Shown one piece after another: positions 1-5,639 of a stretch of DNA of 8,822 nt (its first letter is position 1; each line of letters begins with the position of its first letter). The position numbers and the translations under genes were made by a program. The notes beneath the pieces were generated by a model that made no database searches, was not told the origin of the DNA, and saw only the letters and a list, made by a program, of their open reading frames with translations. The stretch spans positions 1-8,822 of the forward strand of contig VAYX01000143.1 in assembly GCA_005885325.1 (NCBI GenBank). Reading direction: 5' to 3'. The stretch is from Actinomycetota bacterium (GTDB lineage: Bacteria; Actinomycetota; UBA4738; HRBIN12).

Positions 1-329
1 TCGTCCCACCAGCCTGCCCCCATGCCGATCTCCACGCGCCCGCCCGAGATGTGGTCGACGGTCGTGGCCACCTTGGCCAGCACCGTCGGAAGGCGAAACG
101 TCACCGGCGAGACGAGCGTGCCGAGTCGGAGGCGCTCGGTGCGGGCGGCCACCGCGGCGAGGGCCGTCCACGCATCGGATGACCCTCGGCCGGCCGCTCC
201 CATCACCGAGAAGTAGTGGTCGGAGGTGAACAGGCCCTCGAACCCGAACCGCTCGCAGGCGTCGGACAGGGCCAGCCACTGTTCCCAGGTGATCCCTTCC
301 TGGCCCTCGACCATCAGGCAGAAGCGCAT
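1..329 (-). CDS. LLM-class (F420-dependent type) oxidoreductase, N-terminal part
   Basis: The first 109 residues of a luciferase-like TIM-barrel oxidoreductase are present; the C-terminal two thirds lie beyond the left edge of the window. The start is an ATG at 327-329 on the minus strand (protein begins MRFCLMVEGQ) with a GGAGGG ribosome binding site at 337-342, 7 nt upstream. Family marks are SDHY at residues 36-39 and the run from LGTLVSPVTFR (69-79) through TVDHISGGRVEIGMGAGWW (90-108). This run is typical of the actinobacterial F420-dependent LLM subfamily around Rv1855c. Members reduce or oxidise small organic substrates with F420 (sometimes FMN) in the cytoplasm; the substrate cannot be inferred. 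The gene is divergent from the small plus-strand ORF and acetyltransferase, across a gap of about 110 nt. The family call is firm; the F420 preference is inferred from the subfamily resemblance. Confidence 0.88.
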   Translation of the reverse strand, partial: MRFCLMVEGQEGITWEQWLALSDACERFGFEGLFTSDHYFSVMGAAGRGSSDAWTALAAVAARTERLRLGTLVSPVTFRLPTVLAKVATTVDHISGGRVEIGMGAGWWD

Positions 330-390
330 CGATCGGCCCTCCGTCTCCCCGCGCCGGCCGGTGCCCTCGCGCCGAACGCGTCCGCGGACC

Positions 391-396
391 TACAAT
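391..396 (+). promoter_or_regulatory. Possible -10 element (TACAAT) for the small ORF and acetyltransferase
   Basis: TACAAT is a good sigma-70/SigA-type -10 hexamer in an otherwise very GC-rich gap between divergent genes. It lies 42 nt upstream of the GTG start at 439. No convincing TTGACA-like -35 is present at 16-18 nt spacing, which is common in actinobacteria. It would drive a short leader and then the small ORF plus the acetyltransferase gene. Only the hexamer is seen; promoter activity is inferred. Confidence 0.3.
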
Positions 397-438
397 CGTG
401 CCACGAACGCTCCTTCCTCCGACGAGGTGGCACGAGCC

Positions 439-516
439 GTGAAGGCGGTGGTCCTGGGAGTCCTCCTCGGGCTGGCCATGGCCGCGCTGGCCGGCATACA
501 CAGCGGCCGGCGCTGA
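439..516 (+). CDS. Possible 25-residue hydrophobic membrane peptide
   Basis: A GTG start at 439-441 opens a 25-codon frame (MKAVVLGVLLGLAMAALAGI, then HSGRR) ending in TGA at 514-516. Residues 4-20 form one uninterrupted hydrophobic stretch long enough to span a membrane, followed by a basic C-terminus. A GAGG Shine-Dalgarno-like core at 424-427, within GAGGTGG (424-430), lies at a suitable distance, with 8 nt from position 430 to the GTG. Nearly all codons end in G or C, as in the neighbouring genes. The stop is only 12 nt before the acetyltransferase start, so the two could be cotranscribed. I recognise no family. It could be a single-pass small membrane protein, a leader peptide coupling translation to the acetyltransferase, or a chance frame in GC-rich DNA. 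Confidence 0.35.
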   Translation: MKAVVLGVLLGLAMAALAGIHSGRR

Positions 517-528
517 TCGGGAGCTTCG

Positions 529-1104
529 ATGGGCCGTTCCGTCGTCGACGTCGATCTGGACAACTTCCACCTGGTGCCCAAGGCCTGCCTGTCGAGTGTG
601 TTCTGGGAGCTCGACCGGATCGATCCCGACGTGGATCCCCGGTTCGAGAAGGAGGAGTGGTTCTCCTCCACGCTGCTCGAGTGGGGGCGGTGCGGGAAGC
701 TCGTCGTCGAGGACGGCGAGGCCCTCGCGTTCGCCGAGTACGCGCCGTCCACGCTCTTCCCCCGCCTCGCGTGGTTCCCGGCGGCCCGGACTGCCTCCGC
801 CGATGCCTGCTACCTCGCGTATTGCTTCGTGGACGAGCGACATCGTGGGCGGAGCCTCGGTTCCGAGCTCGTGCACGAGGTGGCCCGCGACCTGGTGGAC
901 CGAGGGTACCGAGCGGTCGAGGCCGTGGGCGACCGGGCCTTCGACGGGAGCTGGGTGCTCCCCACCGAGTTCCTGGGAACGAACGGCTTCGCGGTCGTGG
1001 AGGACGACGACCGGTACCCGTTGATGCGGCTGGACCTGCACACCTCGACGGAGCCGCGCCGTCAGCTGGCTCGGGCAGCTGCCGGGTTGGCCTCCTCGGA
1101 CTAG
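529..1104 (+). CDS. GNAT-family N-acetyltransferase
   Basis: A 191-residue cytoplasmic protein with a single GNAT fold. The acetyl-CoA-binding motif A is clear: beta strand CYLAYCFVDE (94-103), then RGRSLGSEL (106-114) that cradles the pyrophosphate, then a helix. Motif B is represented by EFLGTNGFAVV (147-157), the usual turn before the last strands. The N-terminal 90 residues are the more variable acceptor-binding half, so the substrate (amine of a metabolite, peptide or protein) is unknown. The ATG at 529 has GGGAG at 519-523 with 5 nt spacing. The gene converges on the cwlM-like gene and the two stop codons share the bases CTAG at 1101-1104. From memory, GNAT genes are frequent neighbours of the actinobacterial trxB-trxA-amidase group near parAB, but this does not give a function. 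Confidence 0.82.
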   Translation: MGRSVVDVDLDNFHLVPKACLSSVFWELDRIDPDVDPRFEKEEWFSSTLLEWGRCGKLVVEDGEALAFAEYAPSTLFPRLAWFPAARTASADACYLAYCFVDERHRGRSLGSELVHEVARDLVDRGYRAVEAVGDRAFDGSWVLPTEFLGTNGFAVVEDDDRYPLMRLDLHTSTEPRRQLARAAAGLASSD

Positions 1105-2237
1105 CCGCCCGCCGAGCTCCGACCGGCGTCCGTCGATCCGCTCGCCGAACGGGGACCGGTCGCGGACTCGACCGACCCGAAGAACCGTTCGATCCCCGCC
1201 GCCATAGCTGCGGCCAGGAGGCGCCGGGAGACGGGGTCCGTGAGCATGGCCTCCTCCGTGGGATTGGTGAGGAAGCACGGCTCGACCTGGACGGCCGGCA
1301 TCCTCGTCTCTCTGAGCATCGCCACCGTCAGGCGATTCGTGCGCCCATCCATCAGCCCCATCAGCGCCACCAACTCTTCCTGGATCACCTCGGCCAGGCG
1401 CTGCCCCGCCGGCGAGTACGTCGCCTCGGTGCCGTAGTAGAAGCACGTGGCGCCCTCGGCGGTCGGTTCTCCGCCGTTCAGGTGGATCGAGATGCACACC
1501 GCCGCGCCGAGCTCGTTGGCCGCGAGCGCCCGCGCGCTGGGCGAGGGCGCATCGTCTCGGGTTCGCAGGATCGAGGGGTGCGCGCCGCGTGCGCCGAGCT
1601 CTGCGGCCAGGTCCTCGGCGATCAGCATCGTCGCCTCGGATTCGGACAGGCCGCCCGGACCGACGTGGCCGGGGTCGTCCGGACCATGGCCGGGGTCGAT
1701 GGCCACACAGGAACCGACCAGCGTCTGTTTCTCCTCGATGTGCCGGATGTACTCGGCCTCGCGGACCACGGCCCGGCTCGGACCTTCCACCGCCGGCCGG
1801 AGCCGTTCGATGGAACCGATCGTGTCCGGGCCGACGATGCCGTCCGAGGCGCTGCCCACGTTGTGCTGGAACTCCGCGACGGCGGCGGCGGTCCGGGGAC
1901 CGAAGATGCCGTCCTCGCGTCCCGCGTCGAACCCCAGCGCGTTCAGGCGCTTCTGGAGCCCGCGGACGTCGTCTCCCTGGAACGTGAGCGAGCGGAGGTA
2001 CAGGACCCGGTCGCCCAGCCGGTATCCGGCCTCGACGAGCTCGCCCCATGTGTCGGCGCCGACCATCCCGTCCGAGGGGAGCCCCCGGCGTTGCTGGAAC
2101 GCCTTGACCGCCTCCTCGGTGGAGGGGCCGAACCGGCCCTCGAGCTCCTCCGGCTCGATACGCAGACCGAAGTCCAGCAGTCGATGCTGGATGTCGCGGA
2201 CGGCCTCGCCCCGATCCCCCCGGTGGATGGTCCTCAC
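1101..2237 (-). CDS. cwlM: CwlM-like protein: two peptidoglycan-binding domains plus Amidase_3 domain
   Basis: A 378-residue protein with two PG_binding_1 domains (about residues 6-70 and 86-145) followed by an N-acetylmuramoyl-L-alanine amidase domain (about 174-354) and a short Ser/Gly-rich tail. Architecture and position (trxB, trxA, then this gene) match mycobacterial CwlM, a cytoplasmic, phosphorylated regulator of MurA. The mycobacterial protein has lost metal ligands. Here the zinc ligands His184 (IDPGHG), Glu199 (LSES) and His252 (SIHLNG) and the catalytic Glu319 (VQVEPCFLTN) are all kept, so hydrolysis of peptidoglycan stem peptides is possible. No signal peptide is visible. I chose the GTG at 2235-2237: an ATG at 2540 would run backwards through trxA in another frame, and the residues between are Arg/Gly/Pro-rich shadow. 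There is no Shine-Dalgarno, but TAGACT ends exactly 7 nt before the GTG, suggesting leaderless translation. Confidence 0.87.
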   Translation of the reverse strand: MRTIHRGDRGEAVRDIQHRLLDFGLRIEPEELEGRFGPSTEEAVKAFQQRRGLPSDGMVGADTWGELVEAGYRLGDRVLYLRSLTFQGDDVRGLQKRLNALGFDAGREDGIFGPRTAAAVAEFQHNVGSASDGIVGPDTIGSIERLRPAVEGPSRAVVREAEYIRHIEEKQTLVGSCVAIDPGHGPDDPGHVGPGGLSESEATMLIAEDLAAELGARGAHPSILRTRDDAPSPSARALAANELGAAVCISIHLNGGEPTAEGATCFYYGTEATYSPAGQRLAEVIQEELVALMGLMDGRTNRLTVAMLRETRMPAVQVEPCFLTNPTEEAMLTDPVSRRLLAAAMAAGIERFFGSVESATGPRSASGSTDAGRSSAGG

Positions 2238-2244
2238 GTAGGGG

Positions 2245-2250
2245 AGTCTA
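2245..2250 (-). promoter_or_regulatory. -10 element (TAGACT) for leaderless cwlM transcript
   Basis: Reading the minus strand, TAGACT is followed by 7 nt and then the GTG start of the cwlM-like gene, so transcription would begin at or next to the start codon. No ribosome binding site is present in those 7 nt. The 62-nt gap to trxA would then hold an independent promoter, letting cwlM be expressed apart from trxBA. No good -35 is visible. Spacing of TAnnnT to the start codon is the typical actinobacterial leaderless arrangement; the assignment is inferred. Confidence 0.45.
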
Positions 2251-2299
2251 GAGGCGCTGGGGACCGGCTCGTTCTCGAGGACGCGGTCCCGGGACTCGC

Positions 2300-2629
2300 T
2301 CAGGCTGCGAGGTGCGGATCGATCTCCCTCAGCAGGGCTTCCTTGCCCCTGGCGCCGACGACCCGGGCCTTCTCCTCCCCGTCCTTGAACAGCATGAGGG
2401 TGGGGATGCTCATCACCCCGTACCGCCGGGTGACCTCGGGGTTCTCGTCGATGTTCAGCTTGGCCACCCGCAGGGACTCGCCCTTCTCCTGACCGATCTC
2501 CTCGACCACCGGCGAGACCATGTGGCATGGCACGCACCACTCGGCCCAGAAGTCCACCAGCACGGGCTCCTCCGACTTCAGTACGCGTTCCTCGAAGTCC
2601 TGGTCCGTCACGTCACCGATCACTGCCAA
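2300..2629 (-). CDS. trxA: Thioredoxin
   Basis: A 109-residue one-domain thioredoxin, the usual length, acting as a cytoplasmic dithiol reductant for targets such as ribonucleotide reductase and peroxiredoxins. The fold marks are all present: buried Asp26 (VDFWAEW), active site WCVPC at residues 31-35, and the cis-proline loop SIPTLMLF with Pro76. The active site is unusual: canonical thioredoxins have WCGPC, and Gly is replaced by Val here. The next residue is His36 rather than the usual Lys/Arg. The start is a TTG at 2627-2629 (protein begins MAVIGDV), supported by AAGGA 6 nt upstream. It lies 19 nt downstream of the trxB stop, so translation from a trxBA transcript is likely. A single thioredoxin reductase partner is encoded next door but its frame is disrupted. 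Confidence 0.95.
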   Translation of the reverse strand: MAVIGDVTDQDFEERVLKSEEPVLVDFWAEWCVPCHMVSPVVEEIGQEKGESLRVAKLNIDENPEVTRRYGVMSIPTLMLFKDGEEKARVVGARGKEALLREIDPHLAA

Positions 2630-2648
2630 CTCCGTTCCTTTCGCCTCT

Positions 2649-3534
2649 CTATTGGTGGTGCGCCTCGGTCTCCAGGAACCGCTCCGCGTCCATGGCCGCC
2701 TTGCACCCCTGTCCGGCCGCCGTCACCGCTTGACGGTACACGCGATCGGTGACGTCGCCCGCGGCGAACACGCCGGGGACATTGGTCGCGGTGCTCGGCT
2801 CGTCCACCACGATGTAGCCGCTGTCGGTGAGCTCTACCTGGCCCCGAACCAGCGACGTGTTCGGCGTGTGGCCGATGGCGACGAAGACGCCGTCGGTCCC
2901 GTGCCCGGTGAGCTCCTCGGTCTTCACGTTCCGAAGACGAACCCCCGTGACGGCGCCGTCGCCCTCGATCTATCTTCGATGCCCGGAACTCGTCCCGACG
3001 GTGCACGATTGAGATGTTCGAGGCGAACTTCGCGAGGAACGTGGCCTCCTCCATCGCGGTATCACCGCCGCCGACGACGACGAGCTCCCGGTCCCGGAAG
3101 AAGAACCCGTCGCAGGTCGCGCAGGCGGAGACCCCTCGCCCGAGGAGCCGCTGCTCGCCCGGCACACCCAGCCACTTCGCGGTCGCGCCGGTCGCGATGA
3201 TGACGGTCCGGGCCCGCCACTCCTCGTCGCCGGCCCACACCCCGAAGGGGCGGGCGGACAGGTCCACCCTCGTCGCCGACTGGTGCAGCATCTCGGCGCC
3301 GAACCGGGAGGCCTGCTTCTCCATGGCGTTCATGAGCTCCGGCCCGAGGATGCCCCCGGGGAAGCCCGGGTAGTTCTCGACGTCGGTGGTCAGCATGAGC
3401 TGACCACCCGCGTCGAGACCCTTCAGGACGAGGGGCTGCAGGTCGGCGCGGGCGGCGTACAGGGCCGCCGTGTAGCCGGCAGGCCCCGAGCCCAGGACGA
3501 TCACGTTGCGTTCGTCTGCCACCTTCGACTCCAT
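2649..3534 (-). pseudogene. trxB: Thioredoxin reductase, frame broken by an internal deletion (or assembly error)
   Basis: NADPH:thioredoxin reductase split over two frames. The first frame (start ATG 3534) gives 188 residues: FAD-binding GSGPAG (15-20), the redox-active CATC (138-141), NADPH-binding VVVGGGDTAMEEA (152-164), ending HRRDEFRASKI at 2971. The second frame resumes at 2969 with IEGDGAVTGVRLRN and runs 106 residues through AIGHTPN and the FAD motif GVFAAGDVTDR to the stop at 2649-2651. Against mycobacterial TrxB as I remember it, roughly 20 residues are missing at the junction, so this is a deletion of a non-multiple of three rather than a one-base slip. The junction reads AAGATAGATCGAG, with an AGAT repeat. 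As written, the first frame runs on out of frame to 2620, losing the C-terminal FAD segment. An alternative GTG start at 3522 has GGAG at ideal spacing; the ATG does not. Confidence 0.85.
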
Positions 3535-3540
3535 TCTCCC

Positions 3541-3565
3541 ATAGGGAATAACCCCTCCCTATTCC
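3541..3565 (-). promoter_or_regulatory. Inverted repeat just upstream of trxB
   Basis: In the 49-nt menE-trxB gap, two overlapping 6-bp stems are possible: GGAATA (3545-3550) with TATTCC (3560-3565), and ATAGGG (3541-3546) with CCCTAT (3557-3562). The second stem ends directly against the GGGAG in front of the trxB ATG. The stretch is AT-richer than anything nearby. It could be an operator, an RNA switch covering the trxB start, or a weak barrier after menE. There is no U-tract, so it is not a classical terminator. Function is unknown. Confidence 0.3.
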
Positions 3566-3583
3566 TCGAGCTTCCCGCCCTGC

Positions 3584-4768
3584 TCAGCCCAGTGCAGTCC
3601 GGTGGACCTTCCCGGAAGCGGTGCGGGGCAATCCTTCAGCGACCAGGACGAGCTCGCGCGGGGCCATGTGACGGGGGAGGGACCGAGCCACGTGGTCCCG
3701 GAGGGCCTCGAGGGAGGGCGGGGCGGTCGGGGCCGCCGGGACGACGTACGCCACTACGCGCTGCCCCCATTCGGGGTCGGGCCGACCGGCGATCGCCACC
3801 TCGGTCACCCCTGGGGCGTCCTGGAGGGCAGCTTCCACCTCACCCGGCCAGACCTTATCACCGCCGGTGTTGATGAGGTCGTCGAGGCGGCCGGCCACCC
3901 GGAGCCTGCCCTCGCCGTCGATCCATCCCGCGTCCCCCGGCCGGAGCCATCCGCCGTCGGTGAACGCTTCCGCGGTGGCCTGCGCGTCACCGAGGTAGCC
4001 ACGCATCAGGGTCGGGCCCCGGAGCTGGATCCCGCCGTCCCCGTCGATCCGAACCTCGGTCCCGGGGAGGGCGCGGCCGTCGTACACGACCCCGCCGCAG
4101 CTCTCGGTCAGGCCGTAGGTCTCGATCACCTTCGCTCCCTCGGCCCGAGCTCGCTCGGCCAGCTTCGGGGGGACGGTCGCTCCACCCACCAGGATGGCTC
4201 GAAAGCGCGACAGGTCGGCGCCGGCGTCGAGGAGGCGGACCAACATCGTGGGGACGAGCGACACGAAGGCCTGGTCCTGTTCGGCGGCGACGGCCGCTGG
4301 GTCGAACCTGGGATGGACGGTGACCGGGGCTCCGAGCAGGACCGACCGAAGCAACGCGAGGAGCCCTCCGACGTGGGCGAGGGGGAGACAGCACAGCCAC
4401 CGGTCGTGCGGCGAGGCCTCCAGGGCCAGGGCCGAGGAGGCGACGGCGGCGTCGATGGCCGGCCGGTCGAACTGCACGAGCTTGGGAACGCCCCCCGTGC
4501 CGGAGGTATGGACCACGAGGGCGACACCCTCGTCCGCCGGCCGGCCCGAGCGCTGCCGGTGCCACCCGCGGGCATCGACGAGTACGGTTGGGGACCCCCG
4601 GTCGATCAGGTCTCGAGTCTGCGATGGCGGGAGCCGGTGGTCCACCGGGAGCAAGGCCGCGCCGGCCTCCCATGCCCCCGCCAGGATGCCGGCCCACTCG
4701 GGGCCCGGCGGAAGCGTGACCGCAACCAGGTCACCCACCCGCAGCTCCGCGGTCGCGGTGCTCGGCAT
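3584..4768 (-). CDS. menE: o-Succinylbenzoate--CoA ligase
   Basis: An ANL-superfamily adenylate-forming enzyme that activates o-succinylbenzoate with ATP and CoA, giving the substrate of MenB in menaquinone synthesis. Motifs in order: P-loop HTSGTGGVPKLV (87-98), acyl-adenylate motif YGLTESCGG (218-226), GDAGWID (278-284), hinge region RLDDLINTGGDKVWPGEVE (294-312) and the C-terminal catalytic lysine in PRTASGKVHR (Lys387). At 394 residues it is shorter than the 450-490 of enterobacterial or Bacillus MenE but like the short actinobacterial type. The MenE call over other acyl-CoA ligases rests mainly on the adjoining menB-menA-menD. The ATG at 4768 is chosen because the N-terminus begins just before LRVGDLVAVTLPPG and TAGCCT sits exactly 7 nt upstream, pointing to a leaderless message; no Shine-Dalgarno is present. 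Longer readings would run antisense through menB. Confidence 0.9.
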   Translation of the reverse strand: MPSTATAELRVGDLVAVTLPPGPEWAGILAGAWEAGAALLPVDHRLPPSQTRDLIDRGSPTVLVDARGWHRQRSGRPADEGVALVVHTSGTGGVPKLVQFDRPAIDAAVASSALALEASPHDRWLCCLPLAHVGGLLALLRSVLLGAPVTVHPRFDPAAVAAEQDQAFVSLVPTMLVRLLDAGADLSRFRAILVGGATVPPKLAERARAEGAKVIETYGLTESCGGVVYDGRALPGTEVRIDGDGGIQLRGPTLMRGYLGDAQATAEAFTDGGWLRPGDAGWIDGEGRLRVAGRLDDLINTGGDKVWPGEVEAALQDAPGVTEVAIAGRPDPEWGQRVVAYVVPAAPTAPPSLEALRDHVARSLPRHMAPRELVLVAEGLPRTASGKVHRTALG

Positions 4769-4774
4769 GTGAGA

Positions 4775-4785
4775 TAGGCTAGCCT
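4775..4785. promoter_or_regulatory. Overlapping divergent -10 elements in a perfect palindrome (menE / menB)
   Basis: The 55-nt gap between divergent menE and menB contains the perfect 10-bp palindrome AGGCTAGCCT (4776-4785), which places TAGCCT on both strands, overlapping at the central TA. On the minus strand TAGCCT is followed by 7 nt and the menE ATG. On the plus strand TAGCCT at 4780-4785 (or TAGGCT at 4775-4780) would start a roughly 30-nt leader carrying AGGAG (4808-4812) before menB. Polymerase could serve only one direction at a time, or one repressor could block both. No clear -35 hexamers are seen. Inferred from sequence only. Confidence 0.4.
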
Positions 4786-4823
4786 GAACCGTTCGAGTGG
4801 ACGCTCTAGGAGTGATCGGTCCT

Positions 4824-5639
4824 ATGGTGGAGTGGCGGCCGGCGGGGGAGTACGAGGACATCCGGTACGAGACGGCTGAGGGGATGGCCAAGGTCACGAT
4901 CGCCCGGCCGGAGGTACGGAACGCCTTCCGCCCCAGGACCCTGTTCGAGCTGTCGACGGCGTTCGACCGGGCCCGGGACGACCGGGAGGTGGGTGTGGTC
5001 ATCCTCACGGGGGAGGGACCCGACGCCTTCTGTTCCGGCGGCGACCAGCGGGTCCGGGGCGACGACGGATACCAGGACGAGCAGGGGATCGGGCGGCTGA
5101 ACGTCCTGGATCTCCAGGTCCAGATCCGCCGCTTGCCCAAGCCGGTCATCGCCATGGTGGCCGGGTACGCCATCGGCGGCGGCCACGTCCTGCACCTGGT
5201 CTGCGATCTGTCCATCGCGGCCGACAACGCGAGGTTCGGCCAGACCGGACCGAAGGTGGGGTCGTTCGACGCGGGGTACGGCAGCGGCCTGCTGGCCCGG
5301 ACCGTCGGACTGAAGCGGGCAAAGGAGATCTGGTTCCTGTGCGAACAGTACGACGCGAGGACCGCGCTCGACTGGGGGTTGGTGAACCGGGTCGTTCCGC
5401 TCGACGAGCTGGAGGAGCAGACGATCGAGGTGTGCCGGCGGATCCTGTCGATGAGTCCGCTCGCGCTTCGGCTGATCAAGGCGGGGTTCAACGCGGACGC
5501 CGACGGGCTGGCCGGCATCCAGCAGCTCGCCGGCGACGCCACGCTCCTTTATTACATGTCGGACGAGGCGCAGGAGGGCCGCGACGCGTACCTGGAGAAG
5601 CGCCCGCCGGACTTCGGCAGGTTCCCGAGGAGGCCGTGA
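4824..5639 (+). CDS. menB: 1,4-Dihydroxy-2-naphthoyl-CoA synthase
   Basis: A crotonase-fold enzyme that closes the ring of o-succinylbenzoyl-CoA to 1,4-dihydroxy-2-naphthoyl-CoA. It is almost superimposable on Bacillus MenB in length (271 residues) and motifs: RPEVRNAF near the N-terminus, oxyanion-hole loop FCSGGDQRVRG, AGYAIGGGHVLHLVCDLSIAADNA, the MenB signature FGQTGPKVGSFDAGYGSG, and the C-terminal GDATLLYYMSDEAQEGRDAY and KRPPDFGRFPR. The ATG at 4824 gives MVEWRPAGEYEDIRYE, which aligns with the Bacillus N-terminus (MAEW...). Its AGGAG is 11 nt upstream, slightly far. A GTG at 4797 would add nine unsupported residues. The gene is first of the plus-strand operon and shares GTGA (5636-5639) with menA, a translational-coupling arrangement. 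Confidence 0.97.
   Translation: MVEWRPAGEYEDIRYETAEGMAKVTIARPEVRNAFRPRTLFELSTAFDRARDDREVGVVILTGEGPDAFCSGGDQRVRGDDGYQDEQGIGRLNVLDLQVQIRRLPKPVIAMVAGYAIGGGHVLHLVCDLSIAADNARFGQTGPKVGSFDAGYGSGLLARTVGLKRAKEIWFLCEQYDARTALDWGLVNRVVPLDELEEQTIEVCRRILSMSPLALRLIKAGFNADADGLAGIQQLAGDATLLYYMSDEAQEGRDAYLEKRPPDFGRFPRRP

Noticed and set aside
216..2492. Very long plus-strand open frame (758 codons) across the acetyltransferase and opposite cwlM/trxA
   Set aside because: It is Arg/Gly/Pro-rich with no recognisable motif and runs over genes with clear families on both strands. Long spurious frames are expected opposite GC-rich genes.
1101..2540. Longer cwlM reading from an ATG at 2540
   Set aside because: The extra 101 residues overlap trxA out of frame, are low-complexity Arg/Gly, and contain no signal peptide. 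The GTG at 2237 has a fitting leaderless -10.
2649..3534. Programmed ribosomal frameshift in trxB
   Set aside because: A slip could not restore the roughly 20 missing residues, and no slippery run or downstream stem is evident at 2970.
3522..3565. SigR-type promoter upstream of trxB (GGAAT on the minus strand at 3561-3565)
   Set aside because: Streptomyces trxBA uses GGAAT-N18/19-GTT, but here the next GTT is only 8 nt away and nothing matches at the required spacing.
3602..4777. 391-codon plus-strand frame opposite menE
   Set aside because: No domain signal; it mirrors the menE codon pattern.
4797..4823. GTG at 4797 as the menB start
   Set aside because: It adds nine residues absent from Bacillus MenB, while the ATG at 4824 reproduces the known N-terminus and total length.
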